A stretch of 55,454 nucleotides of DNA from contig CALXLT010000007.1 in NCBI GenBank assembly GCA_944389275.1, forward strand, positions 1 to 55,454, given 5' to 3'. Position numbers and translations under genes: made by a program. Source of the stretch: an uncultured Spirochaetaceae bacterium. Lineage in GTDB: Bacteria > Spirochaetota > Spirochaetia > Sphaerochaetales > Sphaerochaetaceae. This document shows positions 24,806 to 32,449 of the stretch, in pieces. The notes under the pieces are model-generated. The model worked only from the letters and a program-made list of their open reading frames with translations. It was not told the origin of the DNA and did not search any database. The stretch's first letter is position 1, and each line of letters starts with the position of its first letter.

Positions 24806-25832
24806 CAAGCACCTCCATGAGCTTATCGTTCTCATCCCTGCTTCCGACCGTTATCCTCAAGCAGCCCTGAAGGAGAGGCTCGGATGAGCGGTTACGCACT
24901 ATTATGCTACGCGCGGCAAGGTAATCATACAGCCTCTCCGCGTCAAAGGTGCGAACGAGGATGAAGTTCGAGTCTGAATGGAACACCTCCGAGATGAACG
25001 GGAGGGTGCGGAAGAACGAGGAAAGACGCTCACGCTCCGAGAGGATCTGGGAAAGCGTCCCGGCAATCTCGTCCTTTCTGGAGAGCATATCCAAGGCAGC
25101 CTGCTGCGAGAGCTGCGAGACGTTATAAGGCGGCTTTGCCTTCATCACAGCCCTCTGTATCTCAGGATCCGAGACGATGATGCCTACCCTCGCCCCGGCA
25201 AGCGACCATGCCTTCGACATCGTGCGGAGGACCACTATGCGACGGTTGCCCTCTATCGCCCTCCACATCCCCTCTTCGCCCGAGAAGTCTATATAAGCCT
25301 CATCGATAACGGTTATGCCCTTGTTCGCGTCAGCTATGCGGAGTATATCCTCCTTGCTGTAAAGCGAGCCTGTCGGGTTGTTCGGGGAGCAGATGAAGAC
25401 GATCTTCGGCTTCCTTTGAGCCATCACCTCCTCCATCCTGGGGATATCGAGGGTATAGTCCTCCTTCAGCCTGGCGTCTATGACCTCAACACCGTTGAGA
25501 TCCGCGAAAACGCGGTACGCGCCATATGTAGGGCGCTCTATCATCACAGAGTCGATTCCCGGGCGGCAGAATATCCTTATCAGAAGGTCGATCGCCTCAT
25601 CCGAGCCATTGGTTATCGCTGTCATATCGAAAGGAAGGGAGAGGACATTCTCGATCTCCTTCCTGAGCGCCGTGCAGCGCGGGTCCGGGTATCTGTTGAT
25701 GCCGCTGCCGCCAAGCCATGACTCATTGGCGTCCAGGAGGATATCGGCCTTGCCCTTGAAGTCGTCGCGTGCCGTCGAATACGGCTTCAAGGTACGTATG
25801 TGCTCATTCATCAATGCCTCGATCTCAGTCAT
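24789..25832 (-). CDS. hisC: Histidinol-phosphate aminotransferase
   Basis: A 347-residue class I/II PLP aminotransferase that converts imidazole-acetol phosphate to histidinol phosphate. Motifs: LLDANESWLGGSGINRYPDP, TNGSDEAIDLLIR (~84-96), SPNNPTGSLYS (~153-163), VIDEAYIDFSG (~176-186), and the PLP-lysine region LRTMSKAWSLAGARVG (~203-218). ATG 25832 follows AAGGAGG and overlaps the hisD stop by 8 bp. Length is normal. Confidence 0.95.
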   Translation of the reverse strand: MTEIEALMNEHIRTLKPYSTARDDFKGKADILLDANESWLGGSGINRYPDPRCTALRKEIENVLSLPFDMTAITNGSDEAIDLLIRIFCRPGIDSVMIERPTYGAYRVFADLNGVEVIDARLKEDYTLDIPRMEEVMAQRKPKIVFICSPNNPTGSLYSKEDILRIADANKGITVIDEAYIDFSGEEGMWRAIEGNRRIVVLRTMSKAWSLAGARVGIIVSDPEIQRAVMKAKPPYNVSQLSQQAALDMLSRKDEIAGTLSQILSERERLSSFFRTLPFISEVFHSDSNFILVRTFDAERLYDYLAARSIIVRNRSSEPLLQGCLRITVGSRDENDKLMEVLDGYSL

Positions 25833-27111
25833 TCCAGCACCTCCTTACAAGCGAAGCCTCCCTGTGGGCCATCAGGCCCTCAGCCTCGGCTAGGGTCTCG
25901 ACGATCGGCGAGAGATTCCTTATGCCTTCCTTTGTAAGCTTCTGCACCGTGATCTTCTTCAGGAATGAATCGAGCGAGACTCCGGATGACGAGCGGGCCC
26001 AGCCAGAGGTCGGAAGCGTGTGGTTGGTCCCTGACGCGTAGTCTCCCGCTGACTCAGGCGAGTACTGGCCAAGGAACACGGAGCCCGCGTTCCGCACTCC
26101 CTCAAGGATACGCTCGGGGTCTGACGTGCTTATGATCAGGTGCTCCGGTGCATACTCGTTTATCGCGCGGATCAGATCCTCGTCGCTATACACGGGGAAC
26201 GCCGCTGAGTGGGAAATGGATGGGAGCATGTACTCGCTACGCCCGAGACGCCCTATCACGTTCTCGATCTCCTTCTCGATCCTCTTATAGATCGCGTCCG
26301 CCTCCCCCTTGCTCTCGGCGCGGATGGCGAGCATGACCTGGCTGTCCTTCCCATGCTCAGCCTGCGACAGGAGATCTGTCGCCGCGAAGAGCGGATTCGA
26401 GGAGCTGTCAACAGCGACCATCACCTCCGATGGCCCCGCGATCATGTCGATGGCGACGGTGGACGAGACAAGGGCCTTGGCCGCTGTCACGAACCTGTTC
26501 CCGGGCCCGAAGATCTTATCGCGCCTCTCAACGCTCTCCGTTCCGTACGCGAACGCGGCGATAGCCTGGGCGCCTCCTACGCGAAGGACCTTTCCAACGC
26601 CCGCAGAGCGCGCCGCGTAGAGGATGGCGGGATTGACCTTGTCACCGCGGCACGGTGTTGCCAGCATTATGTCCGGGCATCCCGCGGCCTTGGCGGGGAC
26701 CGCGAGCATCAGGACAGTGGAGAAAAGAGGCGCGGTGCCACCGGGGATATAAAGCCCGACACGGTCTATCGGGACGATCTTGCGCGAGCAGACAACGCCT
26801 GGAGCCGTCTCCACGACCTCACCTTCAGGCATCTGGGCCGCGTGGAACGCGTAGATATTGTCCCTGGCCCGGTCAATCGCGTCACGGAGCTTCGCGGGAA
26901 TCATCCTCCCCGCCTCCTCCATCTCCTCCTCGGAGACGAAAAGCGATGAGGGGCGGCTTCCGTCAAAGCGCTCCGAAAGGTCAAGGAGGGCCTTGTCCCC
27001 GCCTTTCCTGACCTCGTCGATTATTGTCTTCACCGATGCCTCGATGTCCTCATTGCCCTCGGTAGGGCGGCAAAGGAGGCTTTCTGAATATTCCGAGTAC
27101 CTTAGCAGCAT
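25825..27111 (-). CDS. hisD: Histidinol dehydrogenase
   Basis: A 428-residue zinc enzyme for the last two oxidations to L-histidine. Motifs: RKIVPIDRVGLYIPGGTAPLFSTVLM, GNRFVTAAKALV, IDMIAGPSEVMV, the zinc/catalytic SQAEHGKDSQ (Gln, His), EYAPEHLII (Glu, His) and SAGDYASGTNHTLPT (Asp, His). Two starts are possible: a GTG at 27117 overlapping the hisG stop, and ATG 27111, which lies five bases after GGAG; the ATG is better spaced and is used here. Confidence 0.95.
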   Translation of the reverse strand: MLLRYSEYSESLLCRPTEGNEDIEASVKTIIDEVRKGGDKALLDLSERFDGSRPSSLFVSEEEMEEAGRMIPAKLRDAIDRARDNIYAFHAAQMPEGEVVETAPGVVCSRKIVPIDRVGLYIPGGTAPLFSTVLMLAVPAKAAGCPDIMLATPCRGDKVNPAILYAARSAGVGKVLRVGGAQAIAAFAYGTESVERRDKIFGPGNRFVTAAKALVSSTVAIDMIAGPSEVMVAVDSSSNPLFAATDLLSQAEHGKDSQVMLAIRAESKGEADAIYKRIEKEIENVIGRLGRSEYMLPSISHSAAFPVYSDEDLIRAINEYAPEHLIISTSDPERILEGVRNAGSVFLGQYSPESAGDYASGTNHTLPTSGWARSSSGVSLDSFLKKITVQKLTKEGIRNLSPIVETLAEAEGLMAHREASLVRRCWND

Positions 27112-27113
27112 GA

Positions 27114-27974
27114 TCACTCCGTCATCTTCTCGATGTTCATCACGAGTATGCCCTCCGCCCCGATCGCCCTGAGGCTCTCGAAGACAGACCAGAACCTCTC
27201 CTCATCCACAGCGGACTGCACGGAGATCCATCCCTCATCCATCAGCGGAGTAACGGTCGGGCTCTTCATGCCGCCGATGATCGAGGCAGCCTCATCAAGC
27301 TTCTCCTTCGGGAGGTTGAAGAGGATGTACTTCTTCTTGCGGGCCATCATCACGGCGTCTATGCGCTCAAGGAGCCTGTGGAGCGTGGCCTTCTTCTCCT
27401 CAGCCATGCCGGGCCTGGCGATCATGACAGCCGAGGAGCGGTAGATGCACTCAACCTCCTCAAGCCCGTTCATGCGGAGCGTGGTTCCCGTGGACACGAG
27501 GTCCGCGATGGCATCGGCAACTCCTATCTGCACCGTGATCTCAACTGATCCTGAGACGACGACTATATCCGATGTGACGCCGGCAGAGCGCAGGATATTC
27601 CCAAGTATCCTCGGATATGACGTGGCGATGCGCTTGCCTTCCAGGGACTTGAGGCCCTTGTAATCAAAGCCGCGTGGAACGGCTATCGAGAGGCGGCATG
27701 AGGCGAACTTCAGGTCACGCACGATCTCAAGCTCCAGCCCGGTCTCATCGTATTCGTTGCGCCCGACTATCCCGATATCCGCGACTCCGTCGGCGACGTA
27801 GCGCGGGATATCATCATCACGGACGAAAAGGAACTCAAGCGGGAAGTTGTCCGCGACCTCCCTCAGCACCCTCGAGTCGCTGCCGAACTCTATGCCGCAG
27901 CCCCTTATTATATCGAGGCTCTTCTCCGACAGCCTCCCGCTCTTCTGTATCGCTATGCTCAGCATCTCATCCAT
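27114..27974 (-). CDS. hisG: ATP phosphoribosyltransferase, long form
   Basis: A 286-residue HisG of the long (HisG-L) type that commits PRPP and ATP to histidine synthesis. The catalytic part (~1-210) has LSIAIQKSGRLSEKSLDIIRGCGIEF, IGIVGRNEYDE and ISYPR-like TSYPRILGN. The last ~75 residues form the ACT-like regulatory domain that binds histidine (SPTVTPLMDEGWISVQSAVDEERFWSVFESLRAIGAEGILV), so no HisZ is required. First structural gene of the operon; ATG follows AAGGAGGG. Upstream lie a histidine leader peptide and an attenuator hairpin, so enzyme feedback and transcription attenuation probably act together. Confidence 0.96.
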   Translation of the reverse strand: MDEMLSIAIQKSGRLSEKSLDIIRGCGIEFGSDSRVLREVADNFPLEFLFVRDDDIPRYVADGVADIGIVGRNEYDETGLELEIVRDLKFASCRLSIAVPRGFDYKGLKSLEGKRIATSYPRILGNILRSAGVTSDIVVVSGSVEITVQIGVADAIADLVSTGTTLRMNGLEEVECIYRSSAVMIARPGMAEEKKATLHRLLERIDAVMMARKKKYILFNLPKEKLDEAASIIGGMKSPTVTPLMDEGWISVQSAVDEERFWSVFESLRAIGAEGILVMNIEKMTE

Positions 27975-27991
27975 GAATCCCTCCTTAATGG

Positions 27992-28018
27992 AAAAAGGCC
28001 TCCGCCAAAGGGAGACCT
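27992..28018 (-). terminator. his operon attenuator (terminator hairpin)
   Basis: In the minus-strand RNA, AGGTCTCC (28018-28011) pairs with GGAGGCCT (28003-27996) over a 7-base loop (one U-G wobble), followed by five T residues. It lies between the leader peptide and hisG, 18 bases before the hisG ATG. The His codons CACCAT (28074-28063, twice) are complementary to ATGGTG (28039-28034), providing the 1:2 pairing expected of ribosome-mediated attenuation. I did not establish an unambiguous antiterminator. Confidence 0.85.
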
Positions 28019-28050
28019 CGATATACAGAAACCCACCATGGCAACATCAG

Positions 28051-28089
28051 CTACGAAAGGAGATGGTGATGGTGTGCGATCTTTCTCAT
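28051..28089 (-). CDS. hisL: Histidine operon leader peptide
   Basis: A 12-codon reading frame, MRKIAHHHHLLS, ends in TAG and contains four consecutive histidine codons (CAC CAT CAC CAT, 28074-28063). It sits 76 bases upstream of hisG, immediately before complementary sequence and a terminator. In enterobacteria ribosomes stall at such His codons when charged tRNA-His is scarce, preventing the terminator and turning the operon on; the same logic fits here. No clear Shine-Dalgarno is present; a -10-like TATCGT lies six bases upstream, so the leader peptide may be translated from a leaderless RNA. The run of His codons makes a chance frame very unlikely. Confidence 0.88.
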   Translation of the reverse strand: MRKIAHHHHLLS

Positions 28090-28095
28090 ATCCTG

Positions 28096-28125
28096 ACGAT
28101 AAACCATCGGGAAAAGGCAGGTCAA
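28096..28125 (-). promoter_or_regulatory. his operon promoter
   Basis: On the minus strand, TTGACC (28125-28120) and TATCGT (28101-28096) are 18 bp apart. The predicted start point falls on the A of the hisL ATG at 28089. The promoter begins just after the stop codon of the DUF308 gene. Confidence 0.6.
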
Positions 28126-28128
28126 TGC

Positions 28129-28683
28129 TCAGAAGCCCCCGTTCCCGTCTTTTCCGATGAAATACATCACCGCGGCATAGACCATGACCGCGCCGGACGC
28201 GAGGATGACTGCGGCAAGGAGCGTCATCACCACGGATCCTATGAAGCCCGGGAACAGGAAGAGCACGATCGAGGATATGAATGAGAGCACGGCCTCAAGC
28301 CCGAGAGAGCCATAGTACACCCCGCTTCGCGACAGTATCATGCAGTCGATGAAGTTGATGAGGGCCGTCGCGAGGAAGTCCGCGGCCACGATGTATATCA
28401 CGATATCCAGAAGGATGGACGGATTGGTGGCGGCGATGGCTATTATCACGACGCCGAGGACGGTGTTGAGCACGGCCTTGACGATTGCCGCGGTCCTCAC
28501 AGCCCCCGGGAAGAACGTGCGGAAGCGTATCAGCGACACTGCGGAGCGTATGCCATCAAAGGCTATGTAGAGGCCGAGCATGGCGATGACGACGGATAGA
28601 AATCCATCCGGACGGAGTATCATGTAGGCTCCGGTGAAGATCATCAGAAGACCTGAAACAGCAAGAGGTATCGCTTTTCTCAT
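28129..28683 (-). CDS. DUF308/HdeD-like membrane protein
   Basis: A 184-residue protein with about six transmembrane helices in pairs, the DUF308 (HdeD) pattern: AIPLAVSGLLMIFTGAYMIL, FLSVVIAMLGLYIAFDGI, AAIVKAVLNTVLGVVIIAIAA, ILLDIVIYIVAADFLATALI, LEAVLSFISSIVLFLFPGFIG, VMTLLAAVILASGAVMVYAAV. HdeD of E. coli is linked to acid resistance at high density; that role should not be transferred here. ATG 28683 is preferred over an upstream in-frame start that would overlap the divergent HAD promoter: GATAAT lies exactly six bases before it, and no Shine-Dalgarno is seen. It ends just before the his promoter. Confidence 0.8.
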   Translation of the reverse strand: MRKAIPLAVSGLLMIFTGAYMILRPDGFLSVVIAMLGLYIAFDGIRSAVSLIRFRTFFPGAVRTAAIVKAVLNTVLGVVIIAIAATNPSILLDIVIYIVAADFLATALINFIDCMILSRSGVYYGSLGLEAVLSFISSIVLFLFPGFIGSVVMTLLAAVILASGAVMVYAAVMYFIGKDGNGGF

Positions 28684-28689
28684 ATAAGG

Positions 28690-28695
28690 ATTATC
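28690..28695 (-). promoter_or_regulatory. -10 element of the DUF308 gene (leaderless start)
   Basis: GATAAT on the minus strand, followed by six bases and then the ATG at 28683. No strong -35. The divergent HAD gene has its own -10 only about 20 bp away, so the two promoters overlap. Confidence 0.45.
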
Positions 28696-28716
28696 CACCA
28701 AAAGCGGAGTTTCTGC

Positions 28717-28722
28717 TACTAT
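28717..28722 (+). promoter_or_regulatory. -10 element of the HAD phosphatase gene (leaderless start)
   Basis: TACTAT lies exactly six bases before the ATG at 28729, with no Shine-Dalgarno between them. No good -35 is visible. Confidence 0.45.
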
Positions 28723-28728
28723 CGCAGT

Positions 28729-29406
28729 ATGGCAAGGCACCTTCTATTCGATGCAGATGAGACACTTTACGATTTCGCGGCCACGGAGCGCTATGCGCTG
28801 AGCCTCCTCTTCCAGGATCTCTCCATCCCCTACACTTCCGAGTGGATAGAGCCATACCATGAGGAGAACGACAAATGCTGGCATATGTTCGAGTGCGGCG
28901 AGATGACGCTTGAGCGTCTCAAGAGCGCGCGCTTCGAGATGTTCTTCTCAAGGACAGGGCTGCCCTATGACGGGAAGAAGGCCGGGGAGGACTACACGAG
29001 GTATCTCGGGGATGGCGGCTTCATGCTTCCCGGCGCCGTGGATTTCCTTGAGGACATAACGAAGGACCATGACGCGTCGATCATAACGAACGGCATCGCG
29101 TACACGCAGCATAAGCGCTTCAAGATGACCGATACGGTGAAGTACTTCAGCCACATATTCGTCAGCGAGGAGATCGGCGTGCAGAAGCCTGACAAGCGCT
29201 TCTTCGACCATGTGCTCTCAGTCCTAGGCCTCTCGCCTTCTGACTGCCTCGTGATCGGGGACAGCGAGAAAAGCGATATCCAGGGCGCGCTGAACGCCGG
29301 AATCGAAAGCGTCTATTTCTCGCTCAAGGGCAAGAGCTCAGACAAGGCTGACCATAACGCCCACTCATTCGACGAGCTTGCCGCGATCATTAGAGCGATA
29401 TGCTGA
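28729..29406 (+). CDS. HAD-superfamily hydrolase, YjjG/pyrimidine 5'-nucleotidase type
   Basis: A 225-residue haloacid-dehalogenase phosphatase. Motif I is LLFDADETLYDF (nucleophile Asp8, acid Asp10), motif II IITNG (~95-99), motif III the Lys of QKPDKRFF (~148-155), and motif IV VIGDSEKSDIQGA (~172-184). A helical C1 cap lies between motifs I and II. The layout is that of YjjG/YfnB, which dephosphorylate (non-canonical) pyrimidine nucleotides. Divergent from the DUF308 gene; a small hypothetical gene overlaps its 3' end by 7 bp. Substrate not certain within the HAD family. Confidence 0.88.
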   Translation: MARHLLFDADETLYDFAATERYALSLLFQDLSIPYTSEWIEPYHEENDKCWHMFECGEMTLERLKSARFEMFFSRTGLPYDGKKAGEDYTRYLGDGGFMLPGAVDFLEDITKDHDASIITNGIAYTQHKRFKMTDTVKYFSHIFVSEEIGVQKPDKRFFDHVLSVLGLSPSDCLVIGDSEKSDIQGALNAGIESVYFSLKGKSSDKADHNAHSFDELAAIIRAIC

Positions 29407-29612
29407 CGCGATCCGACATCCGTGCGATAGACCAGATCGTGGAGAAGGCCATCAGGATGGGACTGGCCACCAAGCACCACAGATACAGCCTGGCGGAAGC
29501 GCTCAGGAAAAGGAAAACGGAGGATCCATCCCTGAATCTCCAGGACCTGCTATCCTCCGCATCTCTGCAATCGATGATAAGCTCCCTTATTTCTTCCAGA
29601 AGGAGCGTGTGA
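29400..29612 (+). CDS. Small hypothetical protein (70 aa)
   Basis: A 70-residue, mainly helical, basic protein (LTRSDIRAIDQIVEKAIRMG...LAEALRKRKTEDPSLNLQDLL). It starts at ATGCTGA overlapping the HAD stop, so it is probably translated with it, and its last 26 bp overlap the convergent trkH 3' end. Codon choice resembles its neighbours. I recognise no family. It could be a chance frame, but the coupled start and typical composition argue for a real gene. Confidence 0.55.
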   Translation: MLTRSDIRAIDQIVEKAIRMGLATKHHRYSLAEALRKRKTEDPSLNLQDLLSSASLQSMISSLISSRRSV

Positions 29613-31047
29613 AGAGCGTATAGACGGTAAAGAGCTCAAGACGCCCTACAAGCATCAGGAACGAGAACACCCAAAGCGCCCAGTCCGGGTAGATCGCGAA
29701 CGTCGATGTTATCCCTATGCCTCCAAGCCCTATTCCTATATTTCCAAGGCAGAGGATCACGGATGTGAACGTCACGAGGAAATCCTGGTCACAGAGCGAG
29801 ATTATCGCGGCGCCAAGGAAGAACGTCACGAAATAGCAGCCGATGAAGCCGCCGATGGCAAGTGATGTCTGGCTATCATAAAGATCATCGCCGAGCCTCA
29901 CGGGACGCACGGCGTTAGGGTGTATGCGCCTCATCATCGCGTTGTATCCAAGGCGGAGCGCGACTCCGATCCTAACGACCTTGATGCCGCCTCCCGCGGA
30001 GCCCGCGCAGCCTCCGATGAAGCATGTGATGAGGATCAGCATCTGGGAGAATATCGGCCAGACATTGTAGTCATCGGCGCTGAAGCCCGTGGTCGTTATG
30101 AACGAGACGATATGGAATGCAGCCTCCCTCAGCGACTCGGAGAACGTTGAGTATATACCTCTCGAGAAGAGCTGGATGGCTATAAGCAGCGAGAAGATGG
30201 AGATGATCGAGACATAGAGCTTCAGCTCCCCGTCGCGGAGCACCTTCCTCACATGGCCGCGGAGCAGGAAGAAATAAAGCGAGAAGTTCGCGCCGGCGAG
30301 CATCATGAAGATAGTGCAGACCCATTCGATATAAGGGCTGTCATAGCCTCCGATCGACGCGTTGAGAGGCGCGAAGCCCGCGGCTCCCATAGTGCCGAAC
30401 ATGACTGTCAGGGCGTGGTAGAGATTGAGGCCGCCGAGCATCAGCAGCACGACCTGCACCGCGGATATCCCTATGTATATGCCCCAGAGAGCCATCGCTG
30501 TGTGCCTTATCGTCGGCGTGAGCTTGGACTTCGTGGGCCCCACGCTCTCGGCACCGACAAGGGCGTTGCCCTTCACGCCGAAGATCGGGAGGACAGCGAC
30601 GAAGAGGACGACGACACCCATGCCGCCGAGCCAGTTCGTCAGGCCGCGCCAGAATATGATGGACTTCTCTATTATCTCGATATCAGGCATGGCCGTGGCG
30701 CCGGTCGTGGTGAAGCCTGACATAATCTCGAAGTAGCACTGGGCATAGCTTGCCATCGAATCGGCGAAATACAGAGGAAGCGCGCCGAACGCCGTCATCA
30801 GCACCCATGTGAGCGTGACGATGAGCATAGCTTCCTTCGTGCCGATCCTCAGCTCCTTCTCGCGCCGCGTGATGATTATCGTGAGGCATGAGGCCAGGAG
30901 CATTATGCCTACCGTCATCGCGAATGACGTGAATGCCCTCCTCTCCCCATAGCCTATGGCCATGAACATCGGAACGAGCATGATAGCGGCTATGAAGAGC
31001 ATTATGAACGCGAGGAATCGGAAAACAGAACGCAGATTCAGGTTCAT
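29587..31047 (-). CDS. trkH: Trk potassium uptake channel subunit TrkH (copy 1)
   Basis: A 486-residue TrkH/KtrB-superfamily membrane protein made of four M1-P-M2 units. The filter/pore loops are visible: MSGFTTTGATAMPD (~128-141), MFGTMGAAGFAPLN (~235-248), VSFITTTGFSADDY (~329-342) and CLGNIGIGLGG (~440-450). TrkH forms a dimeric K+ pore gated by the cytoplasmic TrkA ring. The ATG overlaps the trkA stop by 4 bp. A second, closely similar trkH (32450-33904) lies upstream of trkA, so one regulator is flanked by two channel paralogues. Third gene of the operon. Confidence 0.93.
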   Translation of the reverse strand: MNLNLRSVFRFLAFIMLFIAAIMLVPMFMAIGYGERRAFTSFAMTVGIMLLASCLTIIITRREKELRIGTKEAMLIVTLTWVLMTAFGALPLYFADSMASYAQCYFEIMSGFTTTGATAMPDIEIIEKSIIFWRGLTNWLGGMGVVVLFVAVLPIFGVKGNALVGAESVGPTKSKLTPTIRHTAMALWGIYIGISAVQVVLLMLGGLNLYHALTVMFGTMGAAGFAPLNASIGGYDSPYIEWVCTIFMMLAGANFSLYFFLLRGHVRKVLRDGELKLYVSIISIFSLLIAIQLFSRGIYSTFSESLREAAFHIVSFITTTGFSADDYNVWPIFSQMLILITCFIGGCAGSAGGGIKVVRIGVALRLGYNAMMRRIHPNAVRPVRLGDDLYDSQTSLAIGGFIGCYFVTFFLGAAIISLCDQDFLVTFTSVILCLGNIGIGLGGIGITSTFAIYPDWALWVFSFLMLVGRLELFTVYTLFTRSFWKK

Positions 31048-32396
31048 GTCAGAAGCCCCTCGACATACGCGTAGTTGGAATGGGCCGCGGATATAAGGAG
31101 CGTGTCGCCAACGGTTATCTCATAGTTTCCATCAGGGATGATGTTGTCCCCGTCCCCCTCGGTCTTGACGCCGGCTATGATGATCTTCCCGCGGAAGTCT
31201 ATGTCCTTGAGCTTCTTCCCGACATACTTGAACGAAGGCGTGACAAGGTACTCATAGACCTCGAGCTGGCCGTCGAAGAGCGTGTGGAGGCTCTGGATCC
31301 TGTCACCCCTGAGATACTTGACGATGGCGTCTACGGTGGCGTTCGTCGTCGACACCACGCCATCGATATCCATGGCCTCGGCAAGCGCTATGTAGCTGTT
31401 GTTGGTCTTTATGAGCGACACGGCACGCTGCGTACCAAGGCGCTTCGCGTAGCTCGCGGCGATGATGTTCAGCTCATCGTTATCGGTGATGGATATAAGC
31501 AGGTCGGACTGATAGAGCCTCTCCTCCTCCCAGAATCCCTCATCGGAGATCGCGCCATTGAGGACTATGACATCAGAAAACTCATCTGCAAAGCGCTCGC
31601 AGACCGCGGCGTCCTTCTCGACAAGCGTCACGTTGCGCCTCATCTCATCCTCCATGGACTGGAGAGCGAACTTGGCGATCCTCGTGCCTCCGACGAAGAT
31701 GATCTTCCTTATCTTCATCGGCTTGATCTCGGCCAGGCGGCTGTATATATCGCTCGACTCATCATCATCGACAAGCATCGCGATCTCATCGCCATCGCGG
31801 AGGACAGTGTCTCCTGACGGGGTGAACGCCTTTCCCCTCCTTCGAACGCCTATCACGACAAAGCGCCCGGGGATCTCCTTCCTCAGCTGCGCGAGGCTCT
31901 TGCCCTCGAAGGCGTTGCCTTTCGTGACCTTCCTCGTGAACATCATGAACTGCGCATAGGGGAAGTACTCGAAATCACGGAAAAGGCCGGTCTCCATGAT
32001 GCCTACGATCCTCTCCGCAGCCTCCTGCTCCGGGTTGACTATGTGGGATATCCCCAACACGGCCCCGCTTATCCCGGACCCCAGGTACGTGATGTTCCTT
32101 ATGGCGGCGATCGTCATGACGCCCTTGAAGGATGAGGCGACTATGCCGCACGCGACGAGGTTCGTCTCATCGCTGTCGGTGACCGCGATCACCGCGTCCG
32201 CGTCCTCGCATCCGGCTTCCTTCAGCATCTCCAGATCGGTGGCGGAGCCGCAAAGGGCAAGACAGTCCAGCTTGGCGCTTGCCGCGGCGCACCGTTCGCT
32301 GTTGTTGTCAAGGAAGACAACAGCCTTCTTCTCTTCAATGAGGTGACGTGCGAGCCTCAGGCCCCTGCGCCCGGCTCCCAGGATAACGACCTTCAT
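31044..32396 (-). CDS. trkA: Trk system NAD-binding regulatory protein TrkA
   Basis: A 450-residue cytoplasmic protein with two RCK (TrkA-N plus TrkA-C) units. The first nucleotide site is VVILGAGRRGLRLARHLIEEKKAVVFLDNN, with DADAVIAVTDSDETNLVAC; the second is IIFVGGTRIAKFALQSMEDEMRRNVTLVEKD, with LLISITDNDELNIIAASYAKRLG. TrkA-C domains end each half (GDEIAMLVDDDE; GDTLLISAAHSNYAYV). It gates TrkH in response to NAD(H)/ATP. A good AGGAGG precedes the ATG. It lies between two trkH genes and could serve both. Confidence 0.93.
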   Translation of the reverse strand: MKVVILGAGRRGLRLARHLIEEKKAVVFLDNNSERCAAASAKLDCLALCGSATDLEMLKEAGCEDADAVIAVTDSDETNLVACGIVASSFKGVMTIAAIRNITYLGSGISGAVLGISHIVNPEQEAAERIVGIMETGLFRDFEYFPYAQFMMFTRKVTKGNAFEGKSLAQLRKEIPGRFVVIGVRRRGKAFTPSGDTVLRDGDEIAMLVDDDESSDIYSRLAEIKPMKIRKIIFVGGTRIAKFALQSMEDEMRRNVTLVEKDAAVCERFADEFSDVIVLNGAISDEGFWEEERLYQSDLLISITDNDELNIIAASYAKRLGTQRAVSLIKTNNSYIALAEAMDIDGVVSTTNATVDAIVKYLRGDRIQSLHTLFDGQLEVYEYLVTPSFKYVGKKLKDIDFRGKIIIAGVKTEGDGDNIIPDGNYEITVGDTLLISAAHSNYAYVEGLLT

Positions 32397-32449
32397 AAAT
32401 CCTCCTAATCAGCAAACACCATTATCATAACGATAGAACCAAAGCCTTG

